Positions 53,509 to 61,616 of a stretch of DNA of 64,000 bases are shown here, one piece after another. Every line of letters begins with the position of its first letter. Position 1 is the stretch's first letter. The stretch comes from JASSUD01 sp031963405 (GTDB taxonomy: Bacteria > Pseudomonadota > Gammaproteobacteria > Burkholderiales > Burkholderiaceae): NCBI GenBank assembly GCA_031963405.1, contig JASSUJ010000001.1:2356001-2420000 (forward strand). The letters are read 5' to 3'. The position numbers and the translations under genes are program-made. The notes beneath the pieces were generated by a model that worked only from the letters and a program-made list of their open reading frames with translations, was not told where the DNA came from and made no database searches.

Positions 53509-54627
53509 TTAGGCAATTCTCTCGCCTGTACTTGGATCAAACAACACAACCTGGGCCATTTCCACGAATAAAGTAAGCTGCTTACCTACTTGCGGCTGCG
53601 AGCCAGGATGCACGCGGCTGATGATTTGGATCCCATTCAATTGAAAGAAGACCAAGGTATCGGGGCCAGTCGCCTCAATCATGTCGGCTTTCACTTCGAT
53701 CGCCTGAGGATTGGCATCTTTTACATGACGTGCACTATGCGGGTCGGTAATGCGTTCTGGACGTAGCCCTAAAATAACTTCTTTACCCAGGTAGGTGCGC
53801 AGATGGTGAGAAGTGAAAGGCAGATTAAGTGCAGTTTTTTGTACATTCGTGTCAACCATCATGCTGAAACCCAGGCTAGTTTCACCGAGGATACCTGGCA
53901 CAAAGTTCATCGAAGGCGTGCCGACGAAACCTGCTACAAAAAGGTTAGCCGGGCTGTCATAAATTTCCTGAGGTGTGCCGAATTGCTGAATTACCCCATC
54001 CTTCATCACCGCAATTCGATCGCCCAGCGTCATCGCCTCAATCTGATCATGTGTGACATAGACGGTAGTGGTGCCAAGCCGTTGGTGCATAAGCTTAATT
54101 TCAGCCCGCATTTCCATGCGTAGTTTGGCATCAAGATTTGATAAAGGTTCATCAAATAAAAAGATCGCGGGGTCGCGTGCAAGCGCTCGACCCATGGCAA
54201 CTCGTTGGCGCTGGCCGCCAGATAGTTGTGAAGGCTTGCGGTCGAGCAAAGAAGTAATTTGCAGCATCTCTGAGACACGCGCCAGGATTTTGTCTTGTTC
54301 AGGCTTGGCTACTTTACGAATCTTCAAACCAAACAAAATATTTTCGCGCACGCTCATGGATGGATACAGCGCATATGACTGAAAGACCATCGCAATATTG
54401 CGATCTTTAGGTGGCAAATCGTTGACAACTTGGTCATTGATCAAAATCTCGCCACGCGTCGTGCTTTCTAACCCAGCAATGGCATTGAGCAAGGTTGATT
54501 TGCCGCAGCCAGAGCCGCCTAACAAAATAAGAAATTGCCCCTCTTCAATCTCGAGGTTAACTCCTTTGAGCACCTCAACGCCATTTGGAAAGGTTTTATA
54601 AACGTTGCGAATAGAGAGACTGGCCAT
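53509..54627 (-). CDS. Sugar ABC transporter ATP-binding protein (GtsD/UgpC/MsmX type)
   Basis: The ATPase for the sugar importer encoded upstream. It is 372 residues with Walker A GGSGCGKST, signature LSGGQRQRVAMGRAL, Walker B FLFDEPLSNLDAKLR and a C-terminal TOBE/OB region (LGLRPERI). This CUT1-type ATPase is usually shared by sugar importers. A palindromic repeat lies between it and the permease gene, and may separate its expression from the three upstream genes. Confidence 0.93.
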   Translation of the reverse strand: MASLSIRNVYKTFPNGVEVLKGVNLEIEEGQFLILLGGSGCGKSTLLNAIAGLESTTRGEILINDQVVNDLPPKDRNIAMVFQSYALYPSMSVRENILFGLKIRKVAKPEQDKILARVSEMLQITSLLDRKPSQLSGGQRQRVAMGRALARDPAIFLFDEPLSNLDAKLRMEMRAEIKLMHQRLGTTTVYVTHDQIEAMTLGDRIAVMKDGVIQQFGTPQEIYDSPANLFVAGFVGTPSMNFVPGILGETSLGFSMMVDTNVQKTALNLPFTSHHLRTYLGKEVILGLRPERITDPHSARHVKDANPQAIEVKADMIEATGPDTLVFFQLNGIQIISRVHPGSQPQVGKQLTLFVEMAQVVLFDPSTGERIA

Positions 54628-54645
54628 AATTGATTAACCTTTATT

Positions 54646-54750
54646 GAGGAAGGTCTGCATAGCCCGGCTGGCAAGGAATACCGACGAAGACAGTACAAAT
54701 GTACGGCAAGGAGGTATGACGCCGCCAGCCGGGCTATGCAGACCTTCTTA
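54646..54750. repeat. Long palindromic repeat overlapping a stop codon
   Basis: The ends GAGGAAGGTCTGCATAGCCC and GGGCTATGCAGACCTTCTT are inverted copies, extended by GGCTGGC / GCCAGCC. The core has GGAATACCG, CAGTACAAATGTACGG and GGTATGACG. The right end supplies the TAA of the permease gene at 54748-54750. Confidence 0.85.
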
Positions 54751-55620
54751 ACCTTTAATGGCCCCGGCAGTGAGGCCGCGGATAAAATAGCGCCCAGCAA
54801 CCAAATAGACAAGGAGAGTCGGTAGGGCGGCAATAATTGCCCCTGCCATATCCACGTTATATTCCTTGACGCCAGTCGAGGTGTTCACAAGATTATTGAG
54901 CGCAACGGTAATGGGCATTGAATCAATGCCCGAAAACACTACGCCGAAAAGAAAATCGTTCCAAATTTGCGTAAATTGCCAAATTAAGCAAACCATAAAA
55001 ATAGGTAGCGAGATAGGCAGCAAGATGCGCATAAAGATCGTAAAAAATCCTGCGCCGTCGATGCGTGCTGCTTTAATCAGTGCGCTTGGTATGGTGATAT
55101 AAAAATTGCGGAAAAATAGCGTTGTAAAAGCGATGCCATAAATCACATGCGCCATGATTAAGCTACTAGTGCTGTTGGCTATCCCTAGAAAACCTTGTAA
55201 GCGTGCCATCGGCAGCAGAATAACCTGGAACGGAATAAAGCAGCCAACCAAAAGCAGTGTGAAGATCAGATGCGCGCCGCGAAAACGCCAATGCGTCAGT
55301 ACATAACCATTAAAAGCGCCGATGATCGACGAAATCAGCACAGCTGGAATCACCATGCGCACAGAGTTGAAAAAGAAAGGCTGCAAGCCCCCGCAGCTCA
55401 CGCCCGTACAAGCGCTGTGCCAGGCTTTTAACCAGGCATCAAAAGACCAGTGAGTAGGTGGCATAAGTAAATGGCCACTGCGTAGTTGCTCAAGATCTTT
55501 AAATGATGTGATGACCATCACATAGAGCGGAAAGACAAAGTACAACGCGCACAAGATAAGCACGGCGTAGAGTAGGGTGCGTTTTCTCAAAAGCAAGGCG
55601 AGTAGCTGTTTAAGAAGCAT
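54748..55620 (-). CDS. Glucose-type sugar ABC permease (GtsC-like)
   Basis: A 290-residue MalG-type permease with six membrane segments (first LLYAVLILCALYFVFPLYVM). The EAA-like loop is ALIKAARIDGAGFFTIFMRI. Its ATG overlaps the 3' end of the preceding permease gene by 11 bases. The stop codon lies in the inverted-repeat end at 54748-54750, so the last codons may have been reset by repeat insertion. Confidence 0.9.
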   Translation of the reverse strand: MLLKQLLALLLRKRTLLYAVLILCALYFVFPLYVMVITSFKDLEQLRSGHLLMPPTHWSFDAWLKAWHSACTGVSCGGLQPFFFNSVRMVIPAVLISSIIGAFNGYVLTHWRFRGAHLIFTLLLVGCFIPFQVILLPMARLQGFLGIANSTSSLIMAHVIYGIAFTTLFFRNFYITIPSALIKAARIDGAGFFTIFMRILLPISLPIFMVCLIWQFTQIWNDFLFGVVFSGIDSMPITVALNNLVNTSTGVKEYNVDMAGAIIAALPTLLVYLVAGRYFIRGLTAGAIKG

Positions 55621-56566
55621 TGCGTTCGCTCCTGGCTTGCAAATACATAAGTGGCACCACCACGGCGCACATAGTGGCTAGGAGCATAACGGAAGCTGCG
55701 GCACCAATACCTAGCTCGCCGCGCTGGAACGAAAAATTGTAAATAAAGAGCGTAGGCAGCGAGGAGGCCGTACCTGGACCACCAGCCGTTAGAGCGACCA
55801 CTAAGTCAAAAGTTTTGAGTGTTAGATGGCAGAGGATAAGCAGTACAGAGAAAAACACAGGGCGCATATTGGGCAATATTATTTTCCAATAAATAGTCGA
55901 TAGACTCGCTCCATCAACCTGCGCTGCTTTGAAAATACTACTATCAATACCGCGCAGACCAGCCAGAAAAAGTGCCATTGTAAAACCCGTTGCTTGCCAA
56001 ACAGCCGCAATCACCACGCAAAAAATAGCTTTATCGGGGTCAGCAAGCCAGGCAAAAGAAAAATGCTGCCAACCCCAATTTTGCACAATTTTTTCCAGCC
56101 CAAAGCTTGGATTCAAAATCCATTGCCAAGCAGTGCCAGCCACGATAGAGGAAAGGGCCATCGGGTATAAGAAAATGGCGCGAAGCGTGCCTTCGCCACG
56201 GATTTTTTGATCTAACAAAATGGCGAGTAGCAGACCTAAACTCATACTCACCCCTATAAAGGGCAGGCCGAACCAAGCTAGATTGGCCGCGGATACCCAC
56301 CAAACATCATTAGCAAAAAGCGCTCGATAGCGCCCTAAACCGCTGAAGGTATAGTTGGGCAAAAGATGTGAATGGGTTAATGATAAATAGCCGGTAAACA
56401 GAATAAAGCCATAGAAGAAAACGAGGCTACACGTGAGACTAGGCGACAAAATAATTTTAGGTAGCCAAAGTTCAATGTGTGCTTTAAAGCTGAGCCGGAG
56501 CCGGCTCAGTGGATGCGCTATGTGATTAGAGGCGCGATGAGGTATGCGACTACTGCGCTGCTGCAC
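55610..56566 (-). CDS. Glucose-type sugar ABC permease (GtsB-like)
   Basis: A 318-residue MalF-type permease. It has membrane segments from about residue 40 and an EAA loop, IFKAAQVDGASLSTIYWKII. A frame starting with TTG at 56581 exists, but the GTG at 56566 is preceded by GAGGAG at good spacing and overlaps the substrate-binding gene's 3' end, as in a coupled operon. Confidence 0.9.
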   Translation of the reverse strand: MQQRSSRIPHRASNHIAHPLSRLRLSFKAHIELWLPKIILSPSLTCSLVFFYGFILFTGYLSLTHSHLLPNYTFSGLGRYRALFANDVWWVSAANLAWFGLPFIGVSMSLGLLLAILLDQKIRGEGTLRAIFLYPMALSSIVAGTAWQWILNPSFGLEKIVQNWGWQHFSFAWLADPDKAIFCVVIAAVWQATGFTMALFLAGLRGIDSSIFKAAQVDGASLSTIYWKIILPNMRPVFFSVLLILCHLTLKTFDLVVALTAGGPGTASSLPTLFIYNFSFQRGELGIGAAASVMLLATMCAVVVPLMYLQARSERNAS

Positions 56567-57791
56567 GAGCCAACTCCTCAACGGCGGTTTTTGCGTCTTG
56601 ATTAGAGTTCATAAATTTCGTTACTACATCGCTGATGGCACCCGCGATAGCTTCAGACTGTGCCATCCCGTGGGCAAGTGAAGGAAGGTAGCTGGCGTGC
56701 TGAATGGCGGTTTTGGCAGCAGCGTAGGATTGTTTGGCGCAGCTATCAAAGCGTGTCATTGAAACATCTAAGCGCGCTGGAATGGCGCCTTTGTGCAAAG
56801 CAAATTTCTCTTCAAAAGCTGGGCTGCCAATTGTTCTAGCCATAGCAAGTTGGCCAGGGGTAGCTTGTTTATGTCCCCTTTGCTGGAAGAAGACAAAAGA
56901 ATCTAGATTAAATAGATAGGCCTTGGCAGTGCCGGGTGTCGGGGAGCATACATAATCTTTGCCCGCTATTTTGCCTGCGTTAGCAAATTCGCCTTTAGCA
57001 AAATCGCCCATAAATTGCATGCCTGCTTTGCCCTCAATCACCATTGCTGTTGCAAGGTTCCAGTCACGTCCGGCGCGACCGTTATCAAAATACGTGCTGA
57101 TTTTGCGTAGCGTATTAAAGACTTGCATCATTTGCGCTGAGCGCAGCGTTTTTTGATCGAGCTCGATCAGTGCTTTGCGATAGAACGTAGTGCCTTGCGA
57201 GAGCACAACAGTTTCCCAAATGGTCAAATCTTGCCAAGGTTGGCCGCCATGGGCGATAGGAGTATAGCCAGCTGCTTTGAATTTGTCGGCCAATGCAAAA
57301 AATTCAGACCAATTTTTCGGTGCTTGCGCACCAACTTTCTTTAAGGCCTGAGCGTTAAGCCAGAGCCAGTTCATGCGATGCACAGAAAAGGGGGCGGCGA
57401 TGTAGTGGCCTTGATAGCGGAGAGTTTGGTTAATTGGCCCAGGTAGGTGGGGCGCCCAGTTTTGTGCTGCCGCATCAAGATTGACGAGTACGCCTTCTTT
57501 GGCCCATTGCTGAATCATCGGGCCTTTGATGGCTGTTGCGCTGGGAGCATTGTTAGAGATGACTTTGGTTTTCAGCACCGTCATGGCAGCGACGCCACCG
57601 CCGCCTGCCACAGCATAATCTTTCCATTCATAACCTTGCTTTTCCATCGCGTCTTTCAGCACGCGTGCAGCTGAAGATTCGCTCCCGGAAGTCCACCAAT
57701 GCAATACTTCAAGCTGCTCGGCGCTATGCGCAGCAAAGATGCGGCCTATCAGCATGGCAAAGCATAAGATAGCCAGAATACGGGCTTTCAT
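56550..57791 (-). CDS. Glucose/mannose-type periplasmic binding protein (GtsA-like)
   Basis: A 413-residue solute-binding protein with a signal peptide (MKARILAILCFAMLIG, cleavage near AAHSA). The mature start LEVLHWWTSGSE and the blocks YAVAGGGGVAAMTVLK, HRMNWLWLNAQAL and IAHGGQPWQDLTIWETVVL are typical of the GtsA glucose-binding group. The start ATG at 57791 follows TTGGAGATTAACC; an upstream ATG at 57818 is less likely. It leads the operon binding protein-permease-permease-ATPase and is divergent from zwf, which fits glucose uptake. Confidence 0.9.
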   Translation of the reverse strand: MKARILAILCFAMLIGRIFAAHSAEQLEVLHWWTSGSESSAARVLKDAMEKQGYEWKDYAVAGGGGVAAMTVLKTKVISNNAPSATAIKGPMIQQWAKEGVLVNLDAAAQNWAPHLPGPINQTLRYQGHYIAAPFSVHRMNWLWLNAQALKKVGAQAPKNWSEFFALADKFKAAGYTPIAHGGQPWQDLTIWETVVLSQGTTFYRKALIELDQKTLRSAQMMQVFNTLRKISTYFDNGRAGRDWNLATAMVIEGKAGMQFMGDFAKGEFANAGKIAGKDYVCSPTPGTAKAYLFNLDSFVFFQQRGHKQATPGQLAMARTIGSPAFEEKFALHKGAIPARLDVSMTRFDSCAKQSYAAAKTAIQHASYLPSLAHGMAQSEAIAGAISDVVTKFMNSNQDAKTAVEELARAAAQ

Positions 57792-58011
57792 GGTTAATCT
57801 CCAATAGATACAACGCACTCTTCGGCTGTGGCAAAACCAGAAATAATGAGAGGGGAAGCGCGGCCAGGCAAGTGAATGTAGAAGCTAATTATAAACTTTT
57901 CAGAATCTCTCCCGCGCAAGCCAAGCGTTACCGCGCGGGCGCACGTGATAATCTTTCTCTTCTACTTATTTAAGTACCTTTGTTTGGAGGTCTGAGAGCC
58001 TCACTATTCCT

Positions 58012-59472
58012 ATGCAAGACGCCCCTCATTTCACTTTTGTTTTGTTTGGCGCAACAGGCGATTTGGCCATGCGCAAGATTCTGCCAGCGCTCTACGCTGC
58101 GCATCATGGCGATATGCTGGCGGAAGTCGAGCACGGCAAAATTGTGGCGGTTGCGCGCGGTGTACTTAACAAAGCTGCCTATTTGCAATGGATTGATAAA
58201 GCCGTGCGGCCTTATGCCGACGCATTTGATGCCGACACCTGGGATAGCTTTTTGCAACGCATTGAATATGTGCAGCTTGACCTTCTCAAACGTGAAGATT
58301 TTGTATATTTGCGCGATGCCCTCAAACACATTGATGGCTCGCTTATTTTTTACCTTGCTACTGGCCCTTCGCTATTTATGCCGATTTGCCAGGCGCTAGC
58401 TGAGCTTGGGTTGAATCAAAATGCGCGTATCGTGCTTGAAAAACCACTTGGCTATGATCTTGCTTCGTCGCAGGCGATTAATGATGCAGCGGGTGAGATT
58501 TTTGCAGAATCTCAGATCTACCGAATTGATCACTACCTGGGTAAAGAGCCAGTGCAAAATCTGCTGGCCTTGCGTTTTGGTAATGTGCTGTTTGAGCCGC
58601 TTTGGCGGCGTGAATGGGTCTCCAGCATCCAGATTACGATTGCTGAAGAAATGGGCGTAGAAGGGCGCAGTAACTCCTATGATCAAATGGGTGCGCTGCG
58701 TGATATGGTGCAAAATCATTTGCTGCAGCTGTTAGCTATTGTGGCCATGGAGCCACCGCATTCAATGGAATCGCGCAGTGTGCGCAACGAAAAACTGCGC
58801 GTACTGAATGCCTTAAAACCCATTTTGCCTAATCAAGTTGAGCAGTCGGTAGTACGCGGTCAATACCAGGCAGGCTTGATTAAAGGCAAGGCGGTACCCG
58901 CTTATAACGCTGAGCCAGGTATAAAAAAAGACAGCGTGACTGAAACTTTTGTGGCGCTTAAAGTCGAAATCGAAAATTGGCGTTGGGCCGGCGTACCGTT
59001 TTTTTTACGGACAGGCAAACGGCTCGCTAAACGCGGCGCAGAAATTGTGATTAATTTTCGCCAAGTACCGCATTCCGCACTGGGGACGACTGCCTTGCAG
59101 GCATTACCTAACCGTCTTGTCATGCAGCTGCAGCCCAATGAATCAATCCATTTATATTGCTTGGCTAAGCAACCGGGCGAAGGAATGAATTTAGCCAACG
59201 TGCATCTTGATCTTGCGTTCGATGATTTTTTTAAAGAAAAACAAATGGATGCTTACCAGCGTCTTTTGCTGGATGTGATTCATGGGCGACTCGCGCTTTT
59301 TGTACGGCGCGATGAGCAAGAGCAAGCATGGCGCTGGGTCGAGCCTATTTTGGAGGGCTGGGCTGCGTCTGGGCAAAAACCAGAACCTTATGCAGCAGGG
59401 AGCTGGGGACCGGCTGCAGCGCACACTTTGCTGGCGCAACACGGCGCGGCCTGGTTGGAAGAAGAGCCGTGA
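58012..59472 (+). CDS. zwf: Glucose-6-phosphate dehydrogenase
   Basis: Oxidises glucose 6-phosphate to 6-phosphogluconolactone with NADP. The 486-residue protein has the coenzyme site FGATGDLAMRKILPAL and the substrate motif RIDHYLGKEPVQNLLALRFGN. The stop overlaps pgl (GTGA). It starts a zwf-pgl-glk operon divergent from the sugar importer. Confidence 0.95.
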   Translation: MQDAPHFTFVLFGATGDLAMRKILPALYAAHHGDMLAEVEHGKIVAVARGVLNKAAYLQWIDKAVRPYADAFDADTWDSFLQRIEYVQLDLLKREDFVYLRDALKHIDGSLIFYLATGPSLFMPICQALAELGLNQNARIVLEKPLGYDLASSQAINDAAGEIFAESQIYRIDHYLGKEPVQNLLALRFGNVLFEPLWRREWVSSIQITIAEEMGVEGRSNSYDQMGALRDMVQNHLLQLLAIVAMEPPHSMESRSVRNEKLRVLNALKPILPNQVEQSVVRGQYQAGLIKGKAVPAYNAEPGIKKDSVTETFVALKVEIENWRWAGVPFFLRTGKRLAKRGAEIVINFRQVPHSALGTTALQALPNRLVMQLQPNESIHLYCLAKQPGEGMNLANVHLDLAFDDFFKEKQMDAYQRLLLDVIHGRLALFVRRDEQEQAWRWVEPILEGWAASGQKPEPYAAGSWGPAAAHTLLAQHGAAWLEEEP

Positions 59473-60158
59473 GAAGAGATGCCATTAAACTGCACACTTT
59501 TCAAACGCCGCAGGCGCAAGCGCAGGCTTTGACGCAAGCCGTAGGTGAAGCCTTGCAAGTCGTGCTTGCCAAACGTACACGCGCGCTGTTGGCCGTGTCA
59601 GGCGGCAGCAGTCCGCAGCTTTTTTTGCAAACCTTGTCTAACAGCACCTTGGCTTGGCCGCGCATTGCTATCACGTTGCTTGACGAGCGTTGGGTGACTG
59701 ATATTCACACGGCGAGTAATGCGGCTTTAGTACGTCGCACGCTGTTGCAAAACCAAGCGAGTGCTGCGCACTTTATGCCACTGGTCGATGTCAATTGTGA
59801 GCCACAGGCCCATCTGCACAAGCTCAACACGGTTGCCTCTGCGTTGCCTGATGTGGCAGTGCTTGGTATGGGAGAGGATGGGCATACCGCATCCTTGTTT
59901 GCAGACGCACCCGAATGGCAGCAAGCACTGAGCACGCAGCAGCGTTTTGTGTTGCTCCATCCAAAGAGTGCGCCTTATACGCGGATTAGTTGGTCATTTG
60001 ATGCACTTACGCAAATGGGTCAGCTCTTTTTATGTATTGCGGGTGAACGTAAATTGGCTGTATTGCAAGAAGCGGCTGCTCAGCCGCTTGATAATGCTAT
60101 GTCTAAACTCATTCATGATTTAAAAGTTACGCTCAATGTTTATTGGTGTGTCAGATAA
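59469..60158 (+). CDS. pgl: 6-phosphogluconolactonase
   Basis: Hydrolyses the lactone made by Zwf. The 229-residue protein has ALLAVSGGSSPQLFLQTL, TLLDERWVTD and VLGMGEDGHTASLF. A longer frame runs back to 59328 inside zwf, but the GTG at 59469, overlapping the zwf stop, gives the family length. It overlaps glk at its own 3' end by 23 bases. Confidence 0.93.
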   Translation: MRRDAIKLHTFQTPQAQAQALTQAVGEALQVVLAKRTRALLAVSGGSSPQLFLQTLSNSTLAWPRIAITLLDERWVTDIHTASNAALVRRTLLQNQASAAHFMPLVDVNCEPQAHLHKLNTVASALPDVAVLGMGEDGHTASLFADAPEWQQALSTQQRFVLLHPKSAPYTRISWSFDALTQMGQLFLCIAGERKLAVLQEAAAQPLDNAMSKLIHDLKVTLNVYWCVR

Positions 60159-61173
60159 AAAAGTGCCGACAGCAACGCTTAAAGTAACTGTTCCAAGTAC
60201 GGGGCAGCCGGTAGGTGAATTGCGCCTATTAGCTGATATTGGGGGCACAAATGCTCGCTTTGCACTTGCTACTGAAACTGGCGAAATAACGCATATTCGT
60301 CGATACCAGTGCGCTGATTATGCCGATATTGCTCAGGTTATCCAGGCTTATCTATTTGAGGTTCAACTAACCCACATCAGCCATGCAGCGATTGCTATTG
60401 CAAACCCTGTTGATGGTGATCAAGTGCAGATGACTAACCACGATTGGGCTTTTTCGATTGAGGCTACGCGTCGTACGTTAAAACTGCAAACGCTTTTAGT
60501 GGTGAACGATTTCACCGCGTTAGCCATGGCGCTGCCCGCCTTAACTGAAGCGCAGCGGGTACAGATTGGTACGGGTGCGCCTCGGCGTAACAGTGCGCTT
60601 GGGTTGATCGGGCCGGGCACAGGGCTTGGGGTTTCAGGTCTCATTCCTAGTGCTGAGTGTTGGGTGGCACTGGCGAGTGAGGGCGGGCATACCAGTTTTT
60701 CACCGCTTGATGAGCGTGAAGAATATATCTTGCAATACGCACGGCAGCATTGGTCCCATGTATCGTTTGAACGGGTTGCATCAGGGCCCGGTATGGTTTT
60801 GATTTACCGTGCGTTAGCTGAGCGCGCTAAGCTAACAGTAGTCAGCGATGATCCAGCTAAAATCGTACAGCTTGGCCTAGCAGGTGAGCCGCTTGCGGCT
60901 GAAACGCTGGATTGTTTCTGTAGTATTTTGGGTACGTTCGCAGGTAATTTGGCCTGCACCTTAGGGGCGTTGGGCGGTATTTATATAGGTGGGGGCATCG
61001 TGCCCCGCATGTCAGACTTTTTTTTAGCCTCGCCATTTCGCGCACGCTTTGAAGCAAAAGGGCGGTTTAGCGCCTACCTGGCGCAGATTCCTACTTATTT
61101 AATTACGGCGGAATATCCAACCCTGCTTGGCGTTTCGACAATTTTGGCGGAACACTTAAGTAATTTTTCTTAG
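60136..61173 (+). CDS. glk: Glucokinase, without the HexR fusion
   Basis: Phosphorylates glucose with ATP. The 345-residue protein has the phosphate-binding LLADIGGTNARFAL, the catalytic region VVNDFTALAMALPAL, LGLIGPGTGLGVSGLIP, SEGGHTSFSPLDEREEYIL and GGIYIGGGIVPRM. In Burkholderia the glucokinase is usually fused to an RpiR/HexR regulator of about 300 more residues. Here it ends after the kinase (LAEHLSNFS), and the downstream DNA shows no regulator, so glucose control differs or is lost. Confidence 0.94.
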   Translation: MFIGVSDKKVPTATLKVTVPSTGQPVGELRLLADIGGTNARFALATETGEITHIRRYQCADYADIAQVIQAYLFEVQLTHISHAAIAIANPVDGDQVQMTNHDWAFSIEATRRTLKLQTLLVVNDFTALAMALPALTEAQRVQIGTGAPRRNSALGLIGPGTGLGVSGLIPSAECWVALASEGGHTSFSPLDEREEYILQYARQHWSHVSFERVASGPGMVLIYRALAERAKLTVVSDDPAKIVQLGLAGEPLAAETLDCFCSILGTFAGNLACTLGALGGIYIGGGIVPRMSDFFLASPFRARFEAKGRFSAYLAQIPTYLITAEYPTLLGVSTILAEHLSNFS

Positions 61174-61616
61174 AATCTATGGGCGCTTTGCAAAAGGCTC
61201 TAAACCCCTGTTTACTCGCCCGATTTGAATAATCGTTTTAGAGACTCATGTATTATCCGGCCTGATGAGCGCAAAGGAAGGGCTGCATAAACCGGAGAGC
61301 GACGTTATGCCTCTCTTTTTTGTCGATAGGTACGGGTCGTACTGGCAGCAAAGATACAAAGCGCTCCTTATGTACGATTTATTCAGTGCTCCCCCTAAGA
61401 GTTTATCTACGATCTTCAAAAGTGGATTGTGTTGGGGTTCCCTATTTAATTCAACGCTTTACCCCAGCTAGGAAAAATGCCAAAAAATGGTCGCTTAGGG
61501 TGAAGCGTATTTACTCAATACGGAACGCCAATATGACGGCCTCAAGGGTAATTTTTTGAGATCGTCGTGCTATCAATGTATATCAATAAACATAAACCTG
61601 AGCTAGGAGAGCAAGC
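61174..61616. other. Intergenic region with a palindromic repeat
   Basis: Holds the repeat at 61272-61400. A small open frame at 61265-61471 lies mostly within that repeat. No HexR remnant was recognised. Confidence 0.5.
61272..61400. repeat. Palindromic repeat, mixed ends
   Basis: The left end CAAAGGAAGGGCTGCATAAA and the right end GATTTATTCAGTGCTCCCCC pair loosely. The core has TACGGGTCGTACTGGCAG. Confidence 0.55.

Noticed and set aside
61265..61559. Two overlapping small open frames after glk
   Set aside because: Largely inside a palindromic repeat; no HexR-like sequence.
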